Assembly: GCA_016650315.1 (NCBI GenBank) | Contig: JAENVZ010000316.1 | Span: 1 to 7,236 of the forward strand | Direction of reading: 5' to 3' | From: Alphaproteobacteria bacterium | GTDB taxonomy: Bacteria; Pseudomonadota; Alphaproteobacteria; Sphingomonadales; Sphingomonadaceae | Length of the DNA: 7,236 nucleotides | Part shown: positions 1-5,268 of the stretch, piece after piece | Layout: every line of letters begins with the position of its first letter | Numbering within the stretch: position 1 is the first letter of the stretch | Notes under the pieces: generated by a model | Told to the model about the DNA's origin: nothing | Database searches by the model: none | Seen by the model: the letters and a program-made list of their open reading frames with translations, nothing else | Program-made: the position numbers and the translations under genes

Positions 1-260
1 AACTTGGTCGCTTCGACCTTTACAAAGGGTGCGTCGGCGAGCTTGGCGAGGCGGCGGGATATTTCGGTCTTGCCGCACCCTGTGGGACCGATCATCAGGA
101 TATTCTTGGGTGTCACTTCATCACGCAGCGCGTCGGGCAGATGCTGCCGCCGCCAGCGGTTGCGTAACGCCACGGCAACGGCTCGCTTGGCGTCCTGCTG
201 GCCGATGATATGTTCATCGAGAGCCGCAACAATGGCTTTGGGGGTCAGGGCGTCGTTCAT
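1..260 (-). CDS. hslU: HslU, ATPase subunit of the HslVU (ClpYQ) protease, N-terminal part
   Basis: HslU is the AAA+ unfoldase that binds substrates, unfolds them with ATP and threads them into the HslV peptidase in the cytoplasm. Only the first 86 codons lie in the window; the gene runs off the left edge. The start reads [20 protein letters not shown], the typical HslU opening. The N-terminal signature follows ([19 protein letters not shown], residues 20-38), and then the Walker A loop GPTGCGKT at residues 58-65. The piece ends in the conserved stretch [10 protein letters not shown]. The start ATG (258-260) has a good ribosome binding site, AAGGAAG, just upstream. hslV ends 60 bp upstream on the same strand, the usual hslV-hslU order, so the two are probably co-transcribed. 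The family assignment is very secure. Confidence 0.97.
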   Translation of the reverse strand, partial: MNDALTPKAIVAALDEHIIGQQDAKRAVAVALRNRWRRQHLPDALRDEVTPKNILMIGPTGCGKTEISRRLAKLADAPFVKVEATK

Positions 261-320
261 AGTCTTCCTTATTCGTTCGTCCCGGACAATGGACGTTGAT
301 GCGTACGGCGGCTGATGAAA

Positions 321-887
321 TCAGGCCACGCTTTCGAGCGTTTCGATCGTGAGCTGGTCATTGGTATAGACGCATATGTCGGCGGCAACCGCCATAGCCT
401 TGCGCGCCAGCGCTTCGGCATCCGATTCATATTCCATCAGAGCGCGCGCGGCGGCCAGCGCAAAATTACCGCCGGAACCGATCGCGGCAATCCCATCGAC
501 AGGCTCCAGCACATCGCCATTGCCAGTGATAATCAAGGTAATGTCCTTGTCCGCCACCGCCATCATGGCTTCCAGATTGCGCAGATATTTGTCGGTGCGC
601 CAATCCTTGGCAAGCTCTACCGCGGCGCGCATCAACTGGCCGCCATGACGTTCCAGCTTGCCCTCAAGCCGTTCGAACAGGGTGAAGGCGTCGGCCGTGG
701 CACCCGCAAACCCACCGATGACCGAACCATCATGCAGGCGACGCACTTTCTTCGCATTGGGTTTCATGACCGTTTGGCCCATGGATACCTGGCCATCGCC
801 AGCGACGATGACTTTACCGTTCTTGCGGACCGACAGGATGGTTGTGCCATGCCAGACCGGCAGGCCATTTCGTTCATTTTCGTTCAT
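321..887 (-). CDS. hslV: HslV, peptidase subunit of the HslVU protease
   Basis: HslV is the threonine peptidase that forms a double hexameric ring and degrades proteins fed by HslU. From this start the protein has 188 residues. It begins [14 protein letters not shown], a short propeptide, followed by the mature N-terminus [10 protein letters not shown]. The catalytic nucleophile is the first of these threonines, residue 15. Further conserved stretches are [63 protein letters not shown] and AIGSGGNFA. No Shine-Dalgarno sequence is seen. An in-frame ATG three codons upstream (896) is the alternative start. I prefer 887 because a sigma32-like promoter at 895-923 would place the transcription start at or next to this ATG. 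The open frame extends further upstream to 1016, but that part does not look like HslV. Confidence 0.96.
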   Translation of the reverse strand: MNENERNGLPVWHGTTILSVRKNGKVIVAGDGQVSMGQTVMKPNAKKVRRLHDGSVIGGFAGATADAFTLFERLEGKLERHGGQLMRAAVELAKDWRTDKYLRNLEAMMAVADKDITLIITGNGDVLEPVDGIAAIGSGGNFALAAARALMEYESDAEALARKAMAVAADICVYTNDQLTIETLESVA

Positions 888-894
888 GTCCGGC

Positions 895-923
895 ATATGG
901 GATACATGAGCAGCGACTGCAAG
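895..923 (-). promoter_or_regulatory. Candidate heat-shock (sigma32/RpoH) promoter of hslVU
   Basis: On the minus strand, CTTGCAG (923-917) is followed after 14 bp by TCCCATAT (902-895). The known RpoH consensus is CTTGAAA, 11-16 bp, CCCCATNT. The -35 therefore matches 5 of 7 positions, and the -10 matches all specified positions except the first. The end of the -10 is about 8 bp from the ATG at 887, so the transcript would be leaderless. hslVU is a classical heat-shock operon, which supports the reading. A chance match is possible, and a TTGACA (947-942) slightly upstream has no good -10 partner. Confidence 0.5.
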
Positions 924-1020
924 ACGGCACGGAACAGAGCCTGTCAAGGAAGCTGGATGCGGTAGCTTATAGAAGCGGCAATAGTCCGTAACCGACATCG
1001 GAACTGCCGATAACAAGGGA

Positions 1021-1050
1021 TTGTCTAAGAAAATTTAAGGATATATATCC
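1021..1050 (+). promoter_or_regulatory. Candidate sigma70-type promoter of the PilZ gene, overlapping a palindrome
   Basis: TTGTCT (1021-1026) and TATATC (1044-1049) are spaced by exactly 17 bp in an AT-rich stretch upstream of the PilZ-domain gene; each box matches 4 of 6 consensus bases. The -10 box lies inside the perfect 12-bp palindrome GGATATATATCC (1039-1050), which could be an operator. The palindrome sits in the space between divergent hslV and the PilZ gene, so it could influence either. No regulator is identified. Confidence 0.35.
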
Positions 1051-1097
1051 AAAGTTCAACGCCTGTTTAAAAGGGTGATCGGGACGCATGAATCAAA

Positions 1098-1499
1098 ATG
1101 GGCCATGCCCGGCTTTATGATGAATCTTCAGTCATGAACGCCGATGAAGAGATACGGGAGTTGCGCACCAGCCGACTGCTGAAGGCGCAGCTTGTGTCTG
1201 AGCGTCTGGGGTCAGCCAGCATTGTGATTCGTAATATTTCAGCCAGCGGGCTTGGCGGAAAGTGCGATGAAATATTGATGAAGGGAGAAGATGTCGCGGT
1301 TCTCCTCGCCAACATAGGCGCGATCGATGCGACCGTCATCTGGGCGAGGGATGGGGCGTTCGGCCGGCAGTTTCATGAGAAGATAGATCCTGAGAAGGCC
1401 CTTGCAGCACCGACCGAGCGGGCGGTGAAGCCCTATGAGGTGCCAAGCTATTTTCGACCCGTCATTTCGACCTATCGGCCCGGATTTAAACGGAAATGA
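1098..1499 (+). CDS. Small PilZ-domain protein (possible c-di-GMP-binding adaptor)
   Basis: The 133-residue protein has the layout of a single-domain PilZ protein, a family of cytoplasmic beta-barrel proteins that often bind cyclic di-GMP and modulate motility, polysaccharide synthesis or other outputs. An arginine-rich start (R20, R23, R26) is followed by NISASGLGG at residues 46-54, which fits the second PilZ motif (D/N-x-S-x-x-G). The stretch ATVIWARDGAFGRQF (residues 78-92) fits the later PilZ strands. The canonical RxxxR motif is not exact: the arginines are spaced RxxRxxR, so ligand binding is uncertain. The C-terminal tail (from about residue 105) is proline- and arginine-rich and unlike PilZ. 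A second in-frame ATG at 1134 (MNADEEIREL) is an equally good start; neither has a clear ribosome binding site. It stands alone, diverging from hslV, and no partner gene is visible. Confidence 0.8.
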   Translation: MGHARLYDESSVMNADEEIRELRTSRLLKAQLVSERLGSASIVIRNISASGLGGKCDEILMKGEDVAVLLANIGAIDATVIWARDGAFGRQFHEKIDPEKALAAPTERAVKPYEVPSYFRPVISTYRPGFKRK

Positions 1500-1560
1500 A
1501 GTGGCGCGTACGTTAAAGGCCGGGTCACGGTCCTTAGAAAAAGGAGCGTAGCCCGACCTT

Positions 1561-1576
1561 ATCTCGCGCGCGAGAT
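1561..1576. repeat. Perfect 16-bp palindrome
   Basis: ATCTCGCGCGCGAGAT reads identically on both strands without mismatch. It lies 62 bp after the PilZ stop codon. As RNA it could form a GC-rich hairpin of about 6-7 bp, but no U-tract follows on either strand, so an intrinsic terminator is not supported. A protein-binding site is possible, but no regulator can be named. Confidence 0.6.
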
Positions 1577-1835
1577 TCCTGACCTGGGGAACCTCCATGC
1601 GCTATATAATATTTGGACCTCGTTCGGTTTGTTGTGGGGATGCCACCGAACTTCGTTCCAAATGCGTCCCAAGGACTTTCCCAACCGGCATGTACCAAAA
1701 GAAATGGTCGAGGCCATCATAACCATGTGCAAGTCACCAACAGGTTGGCGGATATAATGAAATTTTTGCTATTTTATGCGTAAGACCAAGGTTCATTGAG
1801 AATGACGAATAGGGGTGGGTAGCGGACTCTCTCCC

Positions 1836-1954
1836 CCGTTTGTTTCGAGCGAAGGTTCGAGCCCAGTCGAGAACCGAAGTCGAGAAATTGCACGACCTGC
1901 CAAGTTCTCGATACGCCTTCTCGACTTCGCTCGAAGGCTACTCGAACCAAACGG
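1836..1954. repeat. 119-bp imperfect inverted repeat, sphingomonad REP-like intergenic element
   Basis: The ends CCGTTTGTTTCGAG (1836-1849) and CTCGAACCAAACGG (1941-1954) are inverted copies, pairing at 13 of 14 positions. Inner arms also pair: GTCGAGAA (1866-1873) with TTCTCGAC (1918-1925), and TCGAGAA (1880-1886) with TTCTCGA (1905-1911). The left half has four TCGAG words and the right half four CTCGA words, so the whole element could fold as one long hairpin or cruciform. From general knowledge, sphingomonad genomes carry many intergenic elements with this TTCGAGCGAAGTCGAGAA-type core. No gene is inside it. It may be a REP/BIME-like unit; its mobility and function are unknown. Confidence 0.8.
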
Positions 1955-2033
1955 AGTTATGACCAGTATAAGTCATTCATAACGCAACGTGGTATAAATC
2001 AGGCTCCGGCTGGCCAAATGGATATGGTCGGGT

Positions 2034-2059
2034 GGAACAGGGGAGCGCGTTGAACCGTT
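2034..2059 (+). promoter_or_regulatory. EcfG-type general stress response promoter
   Basis: GGAAC (2034-2038) and CGTT (2056-2059) are separated by 17 bp. This matches the established alphaproteobacterial EcfG/PhyR-regulon consensus GGAAC, 16-17 bp, CGTT, at every specified base. Transcription would start about 20 bp before the AAAGGA ribosome binding site and ATG of the small acidic gene, a natural spacing. The assignment rests on motif and position only. Confidence 0.72.
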
Positions 2060-2087
2060 GGGTCCATAGCCACGAAAGGATTCAGCA

Positions 2088-2297
2088 ATGCAGAATGAAC
2101 ACACAGAAGATCGGCCCAAAAAGGCAGGTGAACTCATGACGCAAGAGGAAGAGTTGGAAGAGGGCCTGATCGAATCGATGGACGCATCCGATCCACCCAG
2201 CGTTACCCGCAAGGGTGACGATGGCGCGCCCGCGCCTTCTTCGGGCTATCGAAAGGAAGATTGGGAAGAGGAGGATAAGAAAGGCGAGAACCTGTGA
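2088..2297 (+). CDS. Small acidic hypothetical protein, probably general-stress induced
   Basis: This 69-residue protein is highly charged, with 21 acidic and 9 basic residues, no membrane segment and no cysteine; it is probably cytoplasmic and largely unstructured. The centre reads LEEGLIESMDASDPPSVT (residues 23-40). It resembles the E-S-F-P-A-S-D-P-P-S type motif that I recall from short uncharacterised alphaproteobacterial proteins, here with M-D in place of F-P. The tail is rich in Glu, Asp and Lys. The start at 2088 is supported by AAAGGA (2075-2080) seven bases upstream; an internal ATG at residue 17 is less likely. The EcfG-type promoter at 2034-2059 indicates induction in the general stress response. 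The biochemical function is unknown. The gene stands alone; the next gene begins about 180 bp further on. Confidence 0.82.
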   Translation: MQNEHTEDRPKKAGELMTQEEELEEGLIESMDASDPPSVTRKGDDGAPAPSSGYRKEDWEEEDKKGENL

Positions 2298-2452
2298 TTT
2301 TAAACACGTTCATGCTTTGCCATTATCAGCTATAATGATCCTACCGGTCATTTTTATGTTGCGGTGCACAAAAAAATCTGGTCGGATATGAACGTCAGCC
2401 GAACTGATCCTTAAGTATTCGGTAACCATATGGGGCGCATGTTCGGTTGTCA

Positions 2453-2471
2453 GACATGATTATGTCGGAGG
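2453..2471 (+). promoter_or_regulatory. Strong ribosome binding site preceded by a small hairpin
   Basis: GGAGG (2467-2471) lies seven bases before the ATG at 2479 and fixes the start of the 183-residue protein. Directly before it is the exact inverted repeat GACAT-GATT-ATGTC (2453-2466). It could be a short mRNA hairpin next to the ribosome binding site or a DNA operator. The 5-bp stem is weak, so the regulatory role is a guess. Confidence 0.4.
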
Positions 2472-2478
2472 CAAGAGC

Positions 2479-3030
2479 ATGGGCATTAGTGCAAGACCTG
2501 CGGACGGGGAAGTAACCCTATCGGAAATGCGCGAATTTGCGAGTTTCCCGGCCGGTACGCAGCGTTACATCAGACGGTCCCTGGATGTGGGATTACACCG
2601 GCAGGACGCATTGACAATCTGGTCACGCGATATTGTGGAGGCAGCGAGCATCCGTGCGCAATCACGCATGTATGACCGGCTGGATTTCATCAAGTCGCTG
2701 GTCCCCGATGATAGCGGACTGGATCAGGTGGAACCGTTCATGGCGCCGCTTGTGACGCTGTCAGCGTTCGACCTGGGTCAGGACAGGCTGGAAACCTTCA
2801 GTTCGTACCGTTTCCTGTACGAACGGCTGATCGGGGCGGGCGTGCGGCCTTGGCTGCCCGGTGCATTTTGTGCAGCGGCAAGCCTTCCGCACCTGCATCC
2901 CGAAAAGCGGCGTTTGCTGTTGCAGTCGATCAGTGAGGCGGCGGCTACTGCTGCGGGCTGGTCCAACCGCGAACCAAGCTTTTACCCGGAATGGGTGGAA
3001 AAGGTCGACACGACCAAACCGGCGAACTGA
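2479..3030 (+). CDS. Hypothetical protein of 183 residues, family not recognised
   Basis: I do not recognise this protein. It is supported as a gene by a strong GGAGG ribosome binding site at ideal spacing, a full-length frame, and the absence of any credible competing gene on the other strand. It has no signal peptide and no clear membrane span. It looks mostly helical, with amphipathic stretches such as GTQRYIRRSLDVGLHRQDAL (residues 26-45) and an Ala/Leu-rich segment around residues 120-158. There is one cysteine (in FCAAAS) and no metal-binding or nucleotide-binding motif that I can see. It ends in a region rich in Trp, Pro and Lys. It faces trmB tail to tail across a 183-bp gap and is about 180 bp after the small acidic gene, so it probably has its own promoter; I could not find a convincing one. 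Confidence 0.8.
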   Translation: MGISARPADGEVTLSEMREFASFPAGTQRYIRRSLDVGLHRQDALTIWSRDIVEAASIRAQSRMYDRLDFIKSLVPDDSGLDQVEPFMAPLVTLSAFDLGQDRLETFSSYRFLYERLIGAGVRPWLPGAFCAAASLPHLHPEKRRLLLQSISEAAATAAGWSNREPSFYPEWVEKVDTTKPAN

Positions 3031-3047
3031 CGCTCCTGTGATCTGAA

Positions 3048-3072
3048 GCCGCCGGGGAAGGACTTTGGCGGC
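3048..3072. terminator. Possible hairpin in the convergent gap (weak terminator candidate)
   Basis: GCCGCC (3048-3053) and GGCGGC (3067-3072) form a GC-only 6-bp stem with a 13-base loop, 18 bp after the stop of the 183-residue protein and between two convergent genes. No T-run follows on either strand, so this is not a classical intrinsic terminator. A second small hairpin, CACGG/CCGTG, lies at 3127-3142. The remainder of 3031-3213 shows nothing further. Confidence 0.25.
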
Positions 3073-3213
3073 GACAGGGCAAGGTTTGATCGTGTCTTCC
3101 GATGCCCTATTTTAAGCCCATGAATCCACGGGCAAGACCGTGATAGAGTCGTTCCCTGCAGATAGGCTGTGCGCTTTCGCCCGCGATAAGGCCGCGTCTG
3201 ATCGACCAGCACT

Positions 3214-3918
3214 TCATGCTCGTGTTCCTGCGGGTGTATCATTGCGTCGATAGCGAAAATACCAGACCTCATGCCCCTTGCGCCGGGCTTTCGCCTCGTA
3301 ACGAGTTTCAGGCCAGCCACCGGGACGGGTAAGAAAATTCTTTGGACTTTCCACCAGCCAGTCAAGATCGCGGCGCTGATTCATGATCATCATTGCCCAG
3401 CGGCAATAGACGGGATGGTCGGTGCCAAAGCGGAATTCGCCGCCCGGTTTCAGTTTTGCAGCAATCATGTCGATGGGGCCGTGGTTCATCATGCGTCTTT
3501 TGGCATGACGCGCCTTTGGCCAAGGATCGGGATGGAGCAGATAGACGAAACTCAACGTCCCGTCCGGCACGCGGGTAAGGACGTCCAGCGCATTGCCCAT
3601 GTGCAGTCGAATATTGGGCAGATGATCGTCACGAATATGCTGCAGGGCACCGACGACTCCGTTCAGGAATGGTTCGCAACCGATAAAGCCGTGATCGGGG
3701 AGGAGGTCAGCCCGGTAAGCGAGATGTTCGCCCGACCCAAAGCCGATTTCGAAATGCAGCGGGCGATCGTCGCCGAACAGCGTATGCGCGGTAATCGGAC
3801 CGTCTTCGGGGACTTCGATTTGCGGCAGCAGCTCTTCAAGCAATTGCGCCTGGCCGGTGCGCAGCTTGTGACCCTGGCGGCGGCCATAGAGGCGATTTAA
3901 TGTAACAGGATCGGACAT
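3214..3918 (-). CDS. trmB: tRNA (guanine-N7-)-methyltransferase TrmB
   Basis: TrmB methylates N7 of guanine 46 in the variable loop of tRNAs, using S-adenosylmethionine, in the cytoplasm. The 234-residue protein has the usual length. The SAM-binding loop is EIGFGSGEHL (residues 57-66), followed by GCEPFLNG (80-87). The family signature HPDPWPKARHAKRR is at 129-142, GTDHPVY at 165-171, and the C-terminal TRYEAKARRKG element at 205-215. The N-terminus (MSDPVTLNRLYGRRQGHKL) also fits the family. It lies 91 bp downstream of metK on the same strand, without a clear terminator in between, so read-through from metK is likely; this would couple a SAM-consuming enzyme to the SAM synthase. The ribosome binding site is weak. 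The identification is secure. Confidence 0.96.
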   Translation of the reverse strand: MSDPVTLNRLYGRRQGHKLRTGQAQLLEELLPQIEVPEDGPITAHTLFGDDRPLHFEIGFGSGEHLAYRADLLPDHGFIGCEPFLNGVVGALQHIRDDHLPNIRLHMGNALDVLTRVPDGTLSFVYLLHPDPWPKARHAKRRMMNHGPIDMIAAKLKPGGEFRFGTDHPVYCRWAMMIMNQRRDLDWLVESPKNFLTRPGGWPETRYEAKARRKGHEVWYFRYRRNDTPAGTRA

Positions 3919-3986
3919 GCCCGCCTGCTAGCGCAAAGGGGGAGGGAAGGGCTAGGGAGTTTTACATCTTTCTGCCCATCACACCG

Positions 3987-4013
3987 CTGACCATCCAATG
4001 ATGAGCCGGTCAG
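3987..4013. other. Inverted repeat overlapping the metK stop codon
   Basis: CTGACC (3987-3992) and GGTCAG (4008-4013) are exact inverted copies around a 15-base loop; the second arm overlaps the metK stop codon (4012-4010). No T-run follows on the minus strand. It may slightly attenuate transcription into trmB or stabilise the mRNA end, or it may be meaningless. Confidence 0.25.
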
Positions 4014-5206
4014 AAGGCCTGTTTCAGCGCATCGACCAGATCGGTCTTTTCCCAGGTGAAGAAATCGCCATTCGCCACGCGTCCAAAATGACCATAGGCA
4101 GCGGTCGGTTGATAGATCGGCTTGTTGAGCGACAAGTGCGTGCGGATACCGCGCGGGGTCAGGCGAACGAGCTGCGGCAGCACTGCCTCGATCCGCGCCT
4201 CATCGACCGTGCCGGTGCCATGGGTGTTGACATAGAGCGACAATGGCTCGGCAATGCCGATGGCGTAAGAGAGTTGAATGGTGCAACGCTGGGCAAGGCC
4301 CGCCGCAACCACGTTCTTTGCCAGATAGCGGCTGACATACGCGGCGGAACGATCGACCTTGGTCGGGTCCTTGCCGGAAAATGCACCGCCGCCGTGGGGC
4401 GCAGCGCCGCCATAGGTGTCAACGATGATCTTGCGACCGGTAAGGCCGGCGTCACCGTCCGGTCCCCCGATTTCGAACAGACCGGTGGGGTTTATGTAGA
4501 TGCTTTCATCTGTGGGCAGCCAGCCTTCGGGCAGAAGGTCCGCCATGACGCCCAAGGCATAATCCCGCAATCTCGCCTGGCCTTCGCTATTGCTGAGCGC
4601 GGCGCTGTGCTGGGTGGAAACGACGAGCGCCGTTGCGCGGACGGGCTTGCCATTTTCAAAGGCCAGCGTCACCTGACTCTTGGCATCAGGTTCCAGGAAA
4701 TCGACAACCTTGTTGTGGCGGTCGGACGCCATCTTTTCCAAAATCTTGTGCGAATAATAGAGCGTTGCCGGCATCAGGCCGGGGGTTTCGTCACAGGCAT
4801 ATCCGAACATGATGCCCTGATCGCCCGCGCCTTCATCCTTGTTGCCGCTGGCATCGACGCCCTGCGCGATATGCGCCGACTGGCCGTGGAGGTTATTCTC
4901 GAAGCGGAAGGTCTCCCAATGGAAGCCGTCCTGCTCATAGCCAATCTTCTTGACCGTCGCGCGGACGGTCGCTTCGATTTCCTCGAGCGCGCCGTCGGCC
5001 CACCGGCCATCTTCATACACGCCCTTGCAGCGAATCTCGCCCGCAAGCACCACCAATTGGGTCGTGGTCAGCGTTTCGCAGGCGATGCGCGCTTCGGGAT
5101 CCTTGCCCAGGAACAGGTCGACGATGGCGTCGCTGATCTGGTCGGAGACCTTGTCGGGATGGCCTTCGGACACGCTTTCGGAGGTGAAGAGATAGGAGCT
5201 GCGCAT
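4010..5206 (-). CDS. metK: S-adenosylmethionine synthase (methionine adenosyltransferase)
   Basis: MetK makes S-adenosylmethionine from methionine and ATP, a tetrameric cytoplasmic enzyme at the centre of methyl metabolism. The 398-residue protein starts [20 protein letters not shown], with the catalytic His16 and Asp18 in GHPDK. The first family signature, [12 protein letters not shown], begins at residue 126, and the second, [10 protein letters not shown], is at 271-280. It ends [12 protein letters not shown], normal for the family. The reading frame is open upstream as far as 5362, but that part is the lnt 3' end in another frame and is not MetK-like. The start at 5206 has only a distant AAGGA, so translation may rely on another feature. 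lnt ends 58 bp upstream, and a near-palindromic candidate operator lies at 5249-5268. trmB follows. The identification is secure. Confidence 0.98.
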   Translation of the reverse strand: MRSSYLFTSESVSEGHPDKVSDQISDAIVDLFLGKDPEARIACETLTTTQLVVLAGEIRCKGVYEDGRWADGALEEIEATVRATVKKIGYEQDGFHWETFRFENNLHGQSAHIAQGVDASGNKDEGAGDQGIMFGYACDETPGLMPATLYYSHKILEKMASDRHNKVVDFLEPDAKSQVTLAFENGKPVRATALVVSTQHSAALSNSEGQARLRDYALGVMADLLPEGWLPTDESIYINPTGLFEIGGPDGDAGLTGRKIIVDTYGGAAPHGGGAFSGKDPTKVDRSAAYVSRYLAKNVVAAGLAQRCTIQLSYAIGIAEPLSLYVNTHGTGTVDEARIEAVLPQLVRLTPRGIRTHLSLNKPIYQPTAAYGHFGRVANGDFFTWEKTDLVDALKQAF

Positions 5207-5248
5207 GAGCGGCACTGGGTCCTTGTATAGGGAATCACTGAGGAATGA

Positions 5249-5268
5249 GGATATAAAGATATCCTTAT
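5249..5268 (-). promoter_or_regulatory. Candidate operator upstream of metK
   Basis: The 16-bp word ATAAAGATATCCTTAT (5253-5268) is a palindrome around GATATC with seven of eight base pairs matching. Overlapping it, GGATAT-AAAG-ATATCC (5249-5264) is an exact inverted repeat with a 4-base spacer. The site overlaps the lnt stop codon (5267-5265) and lies 43-62 bp before the metK ATG, where a repressor would act. ArsR-family regulators of the SAM cycle (SahR type, responding to S-adenosylhomocysteine) are known to control metK, ahcY and metH in proteobacteria. Assigning this site to such a protein is my inference, as I cannot recall the exact consensus. Confidence 0.5.

Larger units (their letters stand above)
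1500..2033. other. Non-coding gap between the PilZ gene and the small acidic gene
   Basis: I see no convincing gene in this stretch of more than 500 bases on either strand; the open frames present are short or antisense extensions of the flanking genes. It is visibly AT-richer than the genes, especially at about 1590-1830. It holds a perfect palindrome (1561-1576), a short inverted repeat GTTCGGT/ACCGAAC (1622-1628 and 1645-1651), a compact inverted repeat CCAAC-AG-GTTGG (1737-1748), two TATAAT-like boxes (1605-1610 and 1753-1758) without good -35 boxes, and a 119-bp dispersed-type repeat (1836-1954). No recognised small RNA could be assigned. Confidence 0.6.

Noticed and set aside
315..965. 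Long plus-strand frame opposite hslV
   Set aside because: HslV is unmistakable on the minus strand; this is its antisense shadow.
1588..1613. Second EcfG promoter at GGAAC (1588-1592)
   Set aside because: The position of the -10 at 16-17 bp spacing reads ATAT-like bases and not CGTT.
2334..2355. Terminator after the small acidic gene (AATGA/TCATT followed by TTTTT)
   Set aside because: The stem is only five AT-rich pairs with a loop of nine bases; too weak to call, although the T-run is suggestive.
3271..3900. Plus-strand frame opposite trmB
   Set aside because: Antisense to a secure TrmB coding sequence, without its own ribosome binding site or recognisable motif.
3998..5230. A 410-codon open frame on the plus strand opposite metK
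   Set aside because: It lies entirely antisense to MetK, which has clear signatures on the other strand; its translation resembles no family and follows from high GC and codon bias.
5207..5264. SAM-binding riboswitch in the metK leader
   Set aside because: The space is short and I see no recognisable SAM-II, SAM-V or SAM/SAH core; the palindromic DNA site explains the symmetry better.
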